A stretch of 54,886 nt of DNA from Nocardia pseudovaccinii NBRC 100343 (lineage in GTDB: Bacteria > Actinomycetota > Actinomycetes > Mycobacteriales > Mycobacteriaceae), in contig NZ_BDBY01000245.1 in assembly GCF_001613225.1 (NCBI RefSeq), positions 1 through 54,886 on the forward strand, written 5' to 3'. The notes below the pieces were generated by a model that ran no database searches, was not told where the DNA came from, and saw only the letters and a program-made list of their open reading frames with translations. The first letter of the stretch is position 1. Each line of letters begins with the position of its first letter. This document shows positions 15,740 through 23,915 of the stretch, in pieces. The translations under genes and the position numbers were made by a program.

Positions 15740-17062
15740 TCACTCGGCCGGCGGATCCGGCGCTGGCGCTATCGGAGTGCCCGCCGGACATTCCGTCTCC
15801 GAAGCTGCCTCGATCTTGCGAGCGTCAGCGATGGCCTGTGCTTCGGCGAGAACGGCTCGTCCGTGCTCGAGGTCGTCGAACAGGGTGTCCACGAGCTGGG
15901 CGGCCGGGTCCGCGTCCGGGGGAAGCCGGTAGACGACATACGCCAGCCAGGCCGTATGGCCACGGCTGATCCACTGCTGTTCCGGTCGTCCGTCGAACGG
16001 CTCGATGCGCCGGTCGACCCGCGGCGCACTGTCGGGATCCAGAACCCGCAGCGCCGCGGTGTCCTCGTAGATGAGACTGTTGATCGCAATGCTGCGGGTG
16101 AGTTTGTCCATGTCCGGGGCGTGCTGCTCGATCACGGCCTCCAGTCGGCCGATCGTATCGGCCTCACCGTCACGCCACGCCGCAAACACCCGCCGCAACA
16201 GCGACTCCCGGTACCGCTGATCGACGGGCACCCGCAACCGGACCAACTGGTTCAACGCATGCGCCACAACGACCTGCCCCGAACCGCCGATACCCTCGGC
16301 GTCGACGCCATCAACCACACTCTCGATCGCATCACCGGCCGGACCGATGCGGTCGCGGCGACGAACGTAGGCCACCGCCGGCTTCCCCGCACCCGGGCGG
16401 CGCTGGCTGATGTCGAATGCCCCCAGCGCCTGCACCAGCGGCCTCAGCTTGGCATAGCCGTAGGTGCGGGTATCGAAGTCCGGCTGCGCCTTCCCCAGAT
16501 AGTGGCCTACCGCTCCCAGCTGCGCCCACCCGTCCTCGTCGGAGGCTGCCTCGGCCGCTGCGGTCACCAGGCGGACCAGTTCCGCCCCGGGCATCGGCGC
16601 GCCACGCTCCCCGGATGCTGCGGACGCGGATTGCCCTGCGGCAGTGAGGTTCTCGGCATACACGAACTTGTCGCACGCGGCGACGAACGCGCGCGGCGTC
16701 TTACGCTCACCGATCCCGAACACGGTCAGGCCGGATTCGCGTAACCGGGCCGCGAGCCGGGTGAAGTCCGAGTCGCTGCTCACTAGGCAGAACCCGTCGA
16801 ACCGGCCCGAATACAGCAGGTCCATCGCGTCGATGATCAACGCCGCGTCGGTGGCATTACGCCCAGTCGTCCAACCGAACTGCTGCACCGGCTGGATCGA
16901 CAACTTCAGCAGTTGAGACTTCCAGCTGGTGAGGTACGTACTGGTCCAGTCTCCGTAGGCACGTTTGACATGCGCAGTGCCGTACTTCGCGACCTCCGCC
17001 AGCAGCGGCTCAGCCATCGCCGGCGACGCATTGTCGGCGTCGATCAGCACAGCCAGACGCAT
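15740..17062 (-). CDS. NYN-domain RNase-like protein with LOTUS/OST-HTH domain, 440 aa
   Basis: Residues 1-140 form a PIN-like NYN domain: MRLAVLIDADNASPAMAEPL, then DAALIIDAMDLL, then FCLVSSDSDFTRLAARLRES, giving the expected acidic metal site. Residues about 165-245 (WAQLGAVGHYLGKAQPDFD, then YGYAKLRPLVQALGAF) match an OST-HTH/LOTUS RNA-binding domain. The last 190 residues are unassigned. The family is taken to be a metal-dependent RNase directed to particular RNAs. ATG 17062 has GGAG 6 bases upstream and is preferred to ATG 17086. Confidence 0.8.
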   Translation of the reverse strand: MRLAVLIDADNASPAMAEPLLAEVAKYGTAHVKRAYGDWTSTYLTSWKSQLLKLSIQPVQQFGWTTGRNATDAALIIDAMDLLYSGRFDGFCLVSSDSDFTRLAARLRESGLTVFGIGERKTPRAFVAACDKFVYAENLTAAGQSASAASGERGAPMPGAELVRLVTAAAEAASDEDGWAQLGAVGHYLGKAQPDFDTRTYGYAKLRPLVQALGAFDISQRRPGAGKPAVAYVRRRDRIGPAGDAIESVVDGVDAEGIGGSGQVVVAHALNQLVRLRVPVDQRYRESLLRRVFAAWRDGEADTIGRLEAVIEQHAPDMDKLTRSIAINSLIYEDTAALRVLDPDSAPRVDRRIEPFDGRPEQQWISRGHTAWLAYVVYRLPPDADPAAQLVDTLFDDLEHGRAVLAEAQAIADARKIEAASETECPAGTPIAPAPDPPAE

Positions 17063-17186
17063 CGAATTCTCCGTCGCCACCAACATCCCTCCCCATCGTC
17101 ACTCGGGTACGAGCACCATTTTCACGACGCACACCCAGACTGGCAGCAGAATCTCCCAATCCGCCCGGACCTGCAGGGGCGCGGCA

Positions 17187-17458
17187 CTATCGGGGCAGCC
17201 GCCTGCACCGATCCCCCTCGAGGGACATGCTATAAGTGCTGGTCCACCGGGTGCCGTCGCCGCGCCGGATTGTCGCCGAGGCCAGCAGTGCCTTGCGGGC
17301 AGCCCGGGCGCACCGCTCCCCGACGAACGACGCGGACTTGTCCAGGCGGCCTGCCGTTGCGTGGCCAACATCTCCGCGCACAATGCGTTCAATGCCGCCG
17401 CATCGCCATCTGTGACGGCCACCAGCAAAGCATCCAGAGCGTATGCACACCGACCCAT
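17187..17458 (-). pseudogene. Frameshifted small gene ending in a dispersed repeat
   Basis: MGRCAYALDALLVAVTDGDA and NALCAEMLATQRQ lie in one frame. The continuation AGRLDKSASFVGERCARAAR with KALLASATIRRGDGTRW lies in the next frame. Both halves have coding character, so a single frameshift near 17370 probably broke one gene. The 3' end is encoded by repeat copy 7. Family unknown. Confidence 0.4.
17222..17245 (+). repeat. 24-bp dispersed repeat, copy 7 (degenerate)
   Basis: GGGACATGCTATA then AG then TGCTGGTCC; the left half is well kept, the right half diverged. Confidence 0.5.
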
Positions 17459-17528
17459 GCCGGTTCGACACGAAATAACCTGCTGCACAACACAATCTGA
17501 CTCACACCCACGTGGCTAGGATCGCCTG

Positions 17529-17912
17529 GTGTCTACAATGCCAGCCGTGAATTCCTATCAGGCCACGTTGCCAGGTAGCCGCTCGGCCTTCCTCATCGCG
17601 CACCTTCTGCCCGGCGATACCCTCACCGTGCAAACCTCCCTCGGCGAACGTCGCTACGACGACCGTGACGACCCACCAGGGTCTTGGCTGACTCTCTACG
17701 ACGACGAGGACGGACTCCGTGAGATGCGGTTCGGCACCGAATCCCGCGCCGCTGGGAACACTACGAAACGACTGCGCGAACCCGTCTCTCGAGCCGCACG
17801 CGACATCCGCTCGGGCGGCGTCGCCATCGTGCACCGCGAACAGCGGACGTACTACACCAGCACCGAATGGCAGCCCACCACCCACGAGCTCGTCAATCCA
17901 ACCCCAGCCTGA
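17529..17912 (+). CDS. Hypothetical protein, 127 aa
   Basis: Strand-rich protein (YQATLPGSRSAFLIAHLLPG, WLTLYDDEDGLREMRFG) ending ELVNPTPA. AGGATC lies about 8 bases before GTG 17529; ATG 17538 is the other candidate. Its last 61 bases overlap the end of the minus-strand 17852 gene. No domain recognised. Confidence 0.5.
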   Translation: MSTMPAVNSYQATLPGSRSAFLIAHLLPGDTLTVQTSLGERRYDDRDDPPGSWLTLYDDEDGLREMRFGTESRAAGNTTKRLREPVSRAARDIRSGGVAIVHREQRTYYTSTEWQPTTHELVNPTPA

Positions 17913-18091
17913 TCTTGGGTTCGTCCTCGCGCGACCATGTGCAGAGTGTCGATGCCCCTTCCGGCCTCTGCGCCCGGCGGTGAAATCACCAAAGTCCCGT
18001 CGTAGTCGCCGGTTTCAAGCACAGCGACCGCAGCCAGGTCCAGCAATGCCCCGAACCCGCGGCGAACACTCACCCGCGCCCCTGGCGGCAC
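17852..18091 (-). CDS. Hypothetical protein, 79 aa
   Basis: Coding character is good from GTG 18091 (VPPGARVSVRRGFGALLDLA, then VLETGDYDGTLVISPPGAEA). A GGAGG lies very close to this GTG and the frame is open further upstream, so the start is uncertain. It follows the 18129 gene on the same strand. Function unknown. Confidence 0.4.
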   Translation of the reverse strand: MPPGARVSVRRGFGALLDLAAVAVLETGDYDGTLVISPPGAEAGRGIDTLHMVARGRTQDQAGVGLTSSWVVGCHSVLV

Positions 18092-18128
18092 ATCCTCCGC
18101 CGCGCCGGAGGCGACACTGGGAGCTGAC

Positions 18129-19004
18129 TCACCCGGCCGGGATAGTGCTGTCGGGCAATGGGTTTCCAGTGATCGAGCCGTTCGTCCAGACACCGGTCTG
18201 CTCGTCGAAACGCAGCCACATCGACCCGATCACAACCCATAGCGTGTCGATCTCGACTGGTAATCGCAGCGACACCACTGGCAGGAACTCCAGCCTCATA
18301 TCTTCAACCGCGCGGGCTTCACCAACAACCGACTCGGCCACCACCAGCACTCCGTGATGCTCACCGGGCACACCGTCGAGGGACTCCCGCATGTTGGCGC
18401 TCCTGCGATCCAGCCACATCTGCACCAGATCCGCGAAGACGTCCGGATCGCCTGTCCGGGAATGCCCCCACCCCAGGCCCAACACGACCACACCCGGTGA
18501 GAACGGTGGCTCACCCTCGAATTCGAATCGTGTGCACCACCCGCCTCTCAGCAGCCAGCCGATCCGCTCGCACGCCTGCCGCAGTTCTTCCGACACCGCA
18601 CCAATCCCGATCCGGTAATCGGTGACGCTGTGCCGCTCCAGCACTTCCAGCGGGCCGACCAGATCCTTGGGCAGCCGCTTCACCCTCGGCTGCCGAGCAG
18701 ATCCCGGTTCGCCCAGCTCCAACTCCTCCACAGCGTTGTAGGCCGGCACGAGGCACCCCCAAACCCCGCTCAACCGTGACAAGGGCGTATGCACCGGAGC
18801 CTTGTTCACCGCCTTGCCCAGACCCTTCCAATCCTGGCTGGCGAACTCCTTGACCTCGAACGCCGCCTCCGGCGCACACAGTCGATAGTCCGGACTCGGC
18901 GGACCAGACGGGTCCGGCTCGACCAGCTCGAGTTCCACCCCCAGCGCGTGCTCGAGCACCGCGCGAGCACGCAACTCACTCGACTTCTCCTTACGACGCG
19001 GCAT
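18129..19004 (-). CDS. Hypothetical protein with a possible PD-(D/E)XK nuclease motif, 291 aa
   Basis: Near residues 35-55 the sequence SPDYRLCAPEAAFEVKEF gives PD, about 10 residues, then ExK. This is the signature of the PD-(D/E)XK nuclease fold, preceded by a helix as expected. The rest (GVVVLGLGWGHSRTGDPDVF, LWVVIGSMWLRFDEQTGVW) is unassigned. The motif alone is weak evidence. ATG 19004 starts the coding-like part; longer frames add doubtful residues. It is a stand-alone minus-strand gene. Confidence 0.6.
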   Translation of the reverse strand: MPRRKEKSSELRARAVLEHALGVELELVEPDPSGPPSPDYRLCAPEAAFEVKEFASQDWKGLGKAVNKAPVHTPLSRLSGVWGCLVPAYNAVEELELGEPGSARQPRVKRLPKDLVGPLEVLERHSVTDYRIGIGAVSEELRQACERIGWLLRGGWCTRFEFEGEPPFSPGVVVLGLGWGHSRTGDPDVFADLVQMWLDRRSANMRESLDGVPGEHHGVLVVAESVVGEARAVEDMRLEFLPVVSLRLPVEIDTLWVVIGSMWLRFDEQTGVWTNGSITGNPLPDSTIPAG

Positions 19005-19304
19005 CCTCGAAACGCTAACGAGCCACCCCAGCGACCGCACGCGAAATAGGCACGCGCACACGAACTTCCTCGGTCACTCCAACCACAGCCGTTCCCACGC
19101 CAGGCGCGCCCGCGATGGCGGCCGAATCGCACGCGAGTTGTCGCAGTCGTGCTCAAACGTCGCCAACAGGCGTCGCTCCGACCGCCAGCAGCAGCCCACA
19201 CACCTGGGCTGAGGATCTCAATCACATCGGTGAACTCGACAGCATCCCCGCGCACCGTTTCGGCGTCCGCAAAACCCTATGTCGCATCGAAACCAGGAGC
19301 CGCC

Positions 19305-20282
19305 ATGGATCCCGAGACCGCATGGTCACCGCAGAGCTGCCCGTTCCGTGTCGCCGTGACCAGGTTGCGCGTCACCGACACCTGTGGCCAGGTACACCAC
19401 CGCGACATCGATAGTCGCAACGCCCGCGGGCAGCGGCTGCTCGCCGCCGTGCGCATGGCAGCGCTGACCGACCCACGCGTGCTGTCTACCTACGACGGGC
19501 TGCTCGACGACAAACAGCTCCGCCATCCCGACGACGACTGCCCACTGTGCGCGCTCCACCACCGACCCGGTCCACGAGTCTGGGGCCGCTGGATCACCGA
19601 CTCATGGCAAGGACATCCTCGCTACGCCGACCACACCAGCGGCGGACGACCCATCCACAGCCACGTCGAGTTGTTCGGAAACCTCGACCACGCCCGGGAA
19701 ACCATGACCGCTCTGGGCCGGGTGATCACCGACGCCCGACCCGACTCTGTGCGGAGCAGTTGGGAGATCGGCGATCTGCATGCGTGGACCGATACCGACC
19801 CCGACTACCGCAATCGGCTGGTTTCCAGCACGTCGCAGCTGTGGGTGTGGCGGCGGCCGCCGAGGGAGTGGTGGCCCGAACTGGTCTTCGCCTTCGCCCC
19901 TGACTGGTCGATCACCGAGACGACCGGCGCCGAGCTTCGCCGACGGCATACAACCGGCCGTATTTTCTCCGGCGTCCTCGGTGACCCGCCGCCAGCCGGG
20001 GCACCAGAGACGATCCAGCTCGACGGCCTCACCGTGCGCTGCACCGGCGGCGGCCGCGACCTCCGGGTGATCTCCATCCACGACACCACCTCCGTGGCAC
20101 CTGCGCGGCGCATCCTGCCCGACGGGCACACGACCCCGCTCCCGGATACCGTCGCTGGTCTCACCGTCTACGGACGGTGGGAAGGCGAACGGCCGGCACT
20201 CGACTGGCTCACCGAACTCACCCCCGAATACGCCCCACACCTAGCAGCGATCCGGCAACGCCTCGCCGCCGTAGGCCGATGA
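19305..20282 (+). CDS. Hypothetical protein, 325 aa
   Basis: ATG 19305 has CCAGGAGCC upstream. The protein contains HPDDDCPLCALHHRPG (a lone CxxC), the Trp-rich stretch SQLWVWRRPPREWWPELVFA and AGLTVYGRWEGERPALDWLT. It has no TM segment and no motif that I can tie to a known enzyme. The short frame at 20279 overlaps its stop as ATGA. Confidence 0.6.
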   Translation: MDPETAWSPQSCPFRVAVTRLRVTDTCGQVHHRDIDSRNARGQRLLAAVRMAALTDPRVLSTYDGLLDDKQLRHPDDDCPLCALHHRPGPRVWGRWITDSWQGHPRYADHTSGGRPIHSHVELFGNLDHARETMTALGRVITDARPDSVRSSWEIGDLHAWTDTDPDYRNRLVSSTSQLWVWRRPPREWWPELVFAFAPDWSITETTGAELRRRHTTGRIFSGVLGDPPPAGAPETIQLDGLTVRCTGGGRDLRVISIHDTTSVAPARRILPDGHTTPLPDTVAGLTVYGRWEGERPALDWLTELTPEYAPHLAAIRQRLAAVGR

Positions 20283-20380
20283 CCCGAACACGGCAGACCG
20301 AGGAAACAAGGGCCAGCGAACCGGCCACAACGTTGAATGCGCTCCGAGCGCGCCGTTGCCAATGGGCCATTCGTTCTTAA
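20279..20380 (+). CDS. Short peptide, 33 aa, possibly a gene fragment
   Basis: MTRTRQTEETRASEPATTLN and a short basic tail. It overlaps the preceding stop (ATGA), which supports translation, but it is short and has no recognisable similarity. It may be the N-terminus of a truncated gene. Confidence 0.3.
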   Translation: MTRTRQTEETRASEPATTLNALRARRCQWAIRS

Positions 20381-20412
20381 CGTGATCGATCGCGTTGGCC
20401 TCTGCTCCGGAG

Positions 20413-20434
20413 CCTCGCCCTCGCCAGGGCGAGG
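20413..20434. terminator. Hairpin between convergent genes
   Basis: The perfect 9-bp stem CCTCGCCCT / AGGGCGAGG with a CGCC loop touches repeat copy 8. It has no T-tract, but its position between converging genes fits a terminator. Confidence 0.4.
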
Positions 20435-20456
20435 GACATGTCATCTGCATAGGTCA
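20433..20456 (+). repeat. 24-bp dispersed repeat, copy 8
   Basis: GGGACATGTCATC then TG then CATAGGTCA, in the gap between converging genes. Confidence 0.8.
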
Positions 20457-20489
20457 GGGCGGTTTAGGGTCGCTCTCTGCTAGCTCCGC

Positions 20490-21023
20490 TCACCGGAGGC
20501 CGAGGACTTGTTCGGGCGCTGGCGGATCCTGCTCGGGGAACAGCGCTGCGAAGGCGGCGCGCGCGGTTGTGTGGTCGCGGGAGGCCTGCTCGAACAATTC
20601 ATTCCACTTGCGCCACACATCCGAGCTTCGGTCAGACGGCTCGCGACGCAAGTGCACGACGACCCAGTTGGCTGCTTCGATGCATTTCGCCGCCGCTTCG
20701 AGCTGCTCTGGCGAGCGGCCTTCCGATTCTCCGCGGTAGCTACGGATCACTCGCTCATGAGAGGGGCGGCCGTGCAGGTCGAGACGCGCACCGCGGCCCA
20801 CTCGCTCCCAGGCGATCGCGGTAATCGGCAGCCATCCAGGGCGGGGGCGGGCTTTCGCTTCTACCTCCGGGTCGAGGCCGGGCACCTGGCCGACGAGTGC
20901 GTCGCCACCGATCATGACGTCGGGCGGCACCACCAGGTCCTTCTTCGTATAGAACTTCAGCGATTCGGGGCTCAAGTTGTGGATTCGGGCGACCTGATCT
21001 CGCGACAGAAAGTGCATAGTCAT
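20490..21023 (-). CDS. MerR-like helix-turn-helix regulator, 177 aa
   Basis: The N-terminus MTMHFLSRDQVARIHNLSPE followed by SLKFYTKKDLVVPPDVMIGG reads as a MerR-type or excisionase-like winged HTH. The rest is helical (LEAAAKCIEAANWVVVHLRR, WRKWNELFEQASRDH) and probably mediates dimerisation. ATG 21023 lies inside a TACCCC/GGGGTA-type palindrome (21025-21051), so the protein may control its own promoter and perhaps the related palindromes across the element. It is last in the long minus-strand operon. The role is inferred. Confidence 0.6.
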   Translation of the reverse strand: MTMHFLSRDQVARIHNLSPESLKFYTKKDLVVPPDVMIGGDALVGQVPGLDPEVEAKARPRPGWLPITAIAWERVGRGARLDLHGRPSHERVIRSYRGESEGRSPEQLEAAAKCIEAANWVVVHLRREPSDRSSDVWRKWNELFEQASRDHTTARAAFAALFPEQDPPAPEQVLGLR

Positions 21024-21024
21024 G

Positions 21025-21051
21025 ACCTTAACCCTCATTCGGGGGTATGGT
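21025..21051. promoter_or_regulatory. Imperfect operator before the HTH gene
   Basis: ACCTTAACCC ... GGGGGTATGGT forms an imperfect palindrome centred on CCC/GGG and related to those at 1381 and 21849. It abuts the start of the 20490 regulator and overlaps the 3' end of the preceding gene. Confidence 0.45.
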
Positions 21052-21354
21052 CACGTATTCGGCACGCGTCGTGACCTGCGGATATGACACGTCCCCCTCA
21101 CGTCCACCGTGAGGCCGGCACTCGTAGAGCCGGTGCGCCGGCGGTTTCACACACCGTCGACCTCGTGCCGGGGGTCCGGAGTGGGGTTGGATGGCAGAGC
21201 CGATCTCGGGGCGGTCGAGAAAACCAGTGAACGAAGCGGCGGTGCTGCAGTCGGCGAGGCGGTCGATGGTCATCTTGTCTCGGACGTCGCGCTCCTCGGT
21301 TGCGCCTGTTTCGTCGTGGCGACCGCGAGCGAAAGCCTCGGTTCGGTATGGCAT
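21028..21354 (-). CDS. Hypothetical protein, 108 aa, 3' end built from a dispersed repeat
   Basis: ATG 21354 has GGAAAGGAAAAG upstream. The N-terminus MPYRTEAFARGRHDETGATE and DKMTIDRLADCSTAASFTGF are polar, with a helix. The segment REGDVSYPQVT near the C-terminus is encoded by reverse-orientation repeat copy 10, so the natural C-terminus may have been altered. No family recognised. Confidence 0.5.
   Translation of the reverse strand: MPYRTEAFARGRHDETGATEERDVRDKMTIDRLADCSTAASFTGFLDRPEIGSAIQPHSGPPARGRRCVKPPAHRLYECRPHGGREGDVSYPQVTTRAEYVTIPPNEG
21072..21095 (-). repeat. 24-bp dispersed repeat, copy 10 (reverse orientation)
   Basis: The minus strand reads GGGACGTGTCATA then TC then CGCAGGTCA. 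It is one of only two copies in this orientation and lies within the 3' end of a small minus-strand gene. Confidence 0.8.
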
Positions 21355-21406
21355 GTCGGTCTTTTCCTTTCCGGGACAGCGGTTTTTAATGATTTCCGCC
21401 GAAACG

Positions 21407-21444
21407 CAGCAACCCCCACCAGGGCGACCGGGTGGGGGTTGCTG
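21407..21444 (-). terminator. Strong hairpin terminator
   Basis: The perfect 14-bp stem CAGCAACCCCCACC / GGTGGGGGTTGCTG with a 10-base loop lies 20 bases beyond the stop of the minus-strand gene at 21464. In that direction it is followed by A/T-rich sequence with a run of A/T (ATCATTAAAAACC). Confidence 0.7.
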
Positions 21445-21463
21445 ATCGATCGAGCGGGGGAGG

Positions 21464-21811
21464 CTACGACTTGCCGCCGTGGACGATGACCTGGGCGCCG
21501 ATGACCTCCAGGGTCAGCACCACCTTGCCGCTGCCCTGCGGGCCAGCCACCTCGGCCGCCGGAGCCGCCGGGGCGGGCGCGTCGGCGAGGCGGACACCGA
21601 CGGCACGGTAGCCCTCGTTGAATTCGGGCCGCTTGGCCGCGCCGGGGTGATCGGCATTCCAGTCGATGGCGCGGCTGACCGCCTTGCGGACACCGCGCCG
21701 AGCCGCCGAGTCGTAGGTCTCGGCCTCGACCTTGATAGTGAACACCTCGTTCTTGAACTCGCCGAAGCCGTTGCTGGGCTGGATGTCGACGTTGAAGACG
21801 GTCTCGGTCAT
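21464..21811 (-). CDS. Hypothetical protein, 115 aa
   Basis: Starts MTETVFNVDIQPSNGFGEFK with AGGAGG 7 bases upstream of ATG 21811. The beta-rich N-terminal half is followed by a helix AARRGVRKAVSRAIDWNADH, an Ala/Pro-rich linker and a strand-rich end VVLTLEVIGAQVIVHGG. Expression is probably set by the perfect palindrome 38 bases upstream, and it ends in a strong terminator. It is therefore a separately controlled, likely abundant small protein. It recalls the 2147 protein in layout. Function unknown. Confidence 0.65.
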   Translation of the reverse strand: MTETVFNVDIQPSNGFGEFKNEVFTIKVEAETYDSAARRGVRKAVSRAIDWNADHPGAAKRPEFNEGYRAVGVRLADAPAPAAPAAEVAGPQGSGKVVLTLEVIGAQVIVHGGKS

Positions 21812-21848
21812 GGTGGCCTCCTGAGTGGCTGGGATCGTGTTCGTTCTG

Positions 21849-21883
21849 CTCAACAATACCCCTGTTGTGGGGGTATTGTTGAG
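21849..21883. promoter_or_regulatory. Perfect palindromic operator
   Basis: 14-bp arms CTCAACAATACCCC / GGGGTATTGTTGAG with a 7-base centre. This is the best member of the operator family and lies just upstream of the 21464 gene. Confidence 0.75.
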
Positions 21884-21953
21884 TTCGATTGTGGTGACCT
21901 CGGTCACACCTGCAGGAGGTGGTTCTGCGTCGACGCCCGGCGGTGCGCGTCGA

Positions 21954-22154
21954 CTATCTGCAATCCCCTTCGGCGGCAAATTGGATCTCCAGGATCCGCG
22001 TGATCAATTCGTCCCTGGTCCACGCGCGGTGAGATTCGCCGAGGAACTCCACCACCCGGCTGTCTGGACGTTCGATCCCGGTGCGGCACTTGGCAATCAA
22101 CTGCTGCTTGGTCAGCCGGTGCAGCTGAGCCGAACGCTCATCCCGTGTCGTCAC
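21954..22154 (-). CDS. Hypothetical helical protein, 66 aa
   Basis: GTG 22154 has AAAGGG 6 bases upstream. The product VTTRDERSAQLHRLTKQQLI and RAWTRDELITRILEIQFAAE has a SAP- or HeH-like look (helix, short loop, helix with Leu spacing), which would suggest nucleic-acid binding; this is an impression only. It is isolated by the operator region on one side and repeat copy 11 on the other. Confidence 0.55.
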   Translation of the reverse strand: MTTRDERSAQLHRLTKQQLIAKCRTGIERPDSRVVEFLGESHRAWTRDELITRILEIQFAAEGDCR

Positions 22155-22369
22155 GATTGACCCTTTCACTGGTTCACGCTCAATGTATCGGCGCGTGGTT
22201 GAGGTCGGCCTGTGCCCGCGCGCCCGCGCCAGACTCAGCGGTGGCACCTGCGGTCCCGGTCTCGTCCACGGACGACAAATCTCGGGCATCGGCCTGCGCT
22301 TAGCGGGTACCAGTATTTGGTCCGCTCGGCCGTCGGAATCACTCAGACAGGCGCCGACGCTACCTGTTG

Positions 22370-22393
22370 GGGACATGTCATTTCCACAGCTCA
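22370..22393 (+). repeat. 24-bp dispersed repeat, copy 11
   Basis: GGGACATGTCATT then TC then CACAGCTCA, just beyond the stop of the minus-strand gene at 22403. Confidence 0.75.
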
Positions 22394-22402
22394 AGCAATA
22401 AT

Positions 22403-22624
22403 TCAGGGGCTTGTGTCACTCTTCTGCTCGTCGGGATCGGACCGATTGCGTTGCGCCTCGATCCGCGCATAGGCACGCGCCCGGCCCGTTCTGGAGTGGT
22501 GGTGGATGTGCGCGGCGGAGAGGGTGAAGTTGCCCAGTTCGATGAGGGTCGCGAGCACGGTGGCGACGTCGTGTTGCTCGCCGGTCAGGCGTATTCCTAC
22601 GGCCACGGGATTCCCGCCCTTCAT
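22403..22624 (-). CDS. Hypothetical protein, 73 aa
   Basis: MKGGNPVAVGIRLTGEQHDV with ATVLATLIELGNFTLSAAHI: an alpha/beta small protein with a polar tail. The ATG overlaps the stop of the upstream gene (ATGA at 22621-22624), so it is the last gene of the co-translated string 23840-22403. Function unknown. Confidence 0.55.
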   Translation of the reverse strand: MKGGNPVAVGIRLTGEQHDVATVLATLIELGNFTLSAAHIHHHSRTGRARAYARIEAQRNRSDPDEQKSDTSP

Positions 22625-22860
22625 CTCGGCTGTCGGCGGAATGTGGCCTCGCCAGCATCGACGATCTCTTCGGCCTCGTCGACGAGATCGATGCGGACCT
22701 CGGTGCCGTTGTCGATGTTCAGTAGGCCGGGGAGGGTGTGGCCGGTCCATTCCTGGACGGGCTGGCCCGGATACGCGGCATCGGACCAGGCGTGCTGCTT
22801 GCCGTCGCCATCGCCAGTGGGGACGCTGATCACGAATCGTGTTGCGCTGGTGCTGATCAC
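22621..22860 (-). CDS. Hypothetical protein, 79 aa
   Basis: GTG 22860 overlaps the TGA of the preceding gene (GTGA). The product VISTSATRFVISVPTGDGDG, then LPGLLNIDNGTEVRIDLVDE, is strand-rich and acidic. The frame is open far upstream, but other genes occupy that DNA. Function unknown; co-translated at both ends. Confidence 0.55.
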   Translation of the reverse strand: MISTSATRFVISVPTGDGDGKQHAWSDAAYPGQPVQEWTGHTLPGLLNIDNGTEVRIDLVDEAEEIVDAGEATFRRQPR

Positions 22861-23165
22861 AACGTCACCACTGTGACAGCCACGGCGCCGCGGTCGGACT
22901 GCTGGCATCTTTCGAATGTCCATACTCCGGCGTCCAGGTCGACGTGGCGCAGGTAGACGTGCTCGAGGACTTCGGCCACATCGCCTGCTGTGATGTTGTC
23001 GGTGCTGTAGCCCTGGGCGCGGTTGTTCTGGTTGATGGCCTCGGCGATCGGGCCGGGTTCCTGGTGGCCGTAGGCGTACCACTGGTCGCCGTCGTCGACC
23101 TCGTACAGGTGGATGCCGTTGCGGGCTATCCCGAAGTCGTCGGCGGTCAGTTCGTTGGTGAGCAT
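22857..23165 (-). CDS. Hypothetical protein, 102 aa
   Basis: ATG 23165 has GAAAGGA upstream. MLTNELTADDFGIARNGIHL is followed by GDQWYAYGHQEPGPIAEAIN and a strand-rich end. It reads as a small globular protein of unknown role, with no TM or Cys motif. It overlaps the next start by a GTGA. Confidence 0.6.
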   Translation of the reverse strand: MLTNELTADDFGIARNGIHLYEVDDGDQWYAYGHQEPGPIAEAINQNNRAQGYSTDNITAGDVAEVLEHVYLRHVDLDAGVWTFERCQQSDRGAVAVTVVTL

Positions 23166-23191
23166 CGCGGAGTCCTTTCCGAGAGTGGTTG

Positions 23192-23529
23192 TCAGCGTGA
23201 GGATTTGCGGATGCGCCACCAGCGGGATCGAGCTGGGCGGCGAGGGCGGCCAGGGGCTCGACGAACTCGGCGGCGGCATCGCCGGCTATGCGGATCGTGG
23301 TGTAGTCGCCTCCTCCGACCGACAGCGTGCGGGCGCCGTCGCGGCCTGCCCAGGTGGTCTCGGTCAGGGTCGCGATGCGATCGGCTTCGTTGTCGGTTTC
23401 GGGATGGCCGGTTTCGACCGTGAGGTAGTGGATGCCACGCACGGTGTCTTCGGCCTCGGCGATCACTGATGGTGCCAGCAGGAACTGCCATAGCTCGTGG
23501 GCGGGGTTCGCCGGTTTCTCGCTGTTCAT
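23192..23529 (-). CDS. Hypothetical protein, about 112 aa, apparent frameshift near its end
   Basis: MNSEKPANPAHELWQFLLAP, then GIHYLTVETGHPETDNEADR and PLAALAAQLDP are in one frame from ATG 23529. That frame then stays open across the next gene, whereas the neighbouring frame gives the natural-looking basic end SRWWRIRKSSR with a stop at 23192. A one-base shift near 23225 is therefore likely. Otherwise the protein would read through the whole 22857 gene. The start overlaps the previous stop (ATGA). Confidence 0.5.
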
Positions 23530-23840
23530 CGCTGTTCCGCCAGGCTGCGGATCAGGTCGTGCTGTTCGTCGGTGATCGCGACCGGGTCGAACTGTGACCA
23601 GTCGATCGGCAGCAGCTCGAGGTCGGCGGCGAAGCGGCGCAGGTCGGTCCAGCCGGCGTAGGTGAGCGGGTATCCGCTGGGGATATGGGTCAGCAACTGT
23701 CCGCTGTCGGCCAGGCCGCATGTTCCGTCAGGTCGCAACACGACCGCGGGGGTCAGCGCGAAATGCTCGCTGATCTGCTCGGCGGTCACGCAGACCCGCG
23801 AGTGGTCGGCGAGGCGGACAGACAGCAGGGCGAGGGTCAT
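23526..23840 (-). CDS. Hypothetical protein, 104 aa
   Basis: ATG 23840 has AAGGAG about 9 bases upstream. MTLALLSVRLADHSRVCVTA and YAGWTDLRRFAADLELLPID are visible. It may be a small regulatory or scaffold protein; no family recognised. It opens the tightly overlapping string of four or five small genes running down to 22403. Confidence 0.6.
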   Translation of the reverse strand: MTLALLSVRLADHSRVCVTAEQISEHFALTPAVVLRPDGTCGLADSGQLLTHIPSGYPLTYAGWTDLRRFAADLELLPIDWSQFDPVAITDEQHDLIRSLAEQR

Positions 23841-23915
23841 GGTGATGGTGCTCCTTGGGACGGGCCGTGAGGCGAGTTGCGCGTGGAATCCCCTTGTGGA
23901 AGTCGGATTTCGTGG

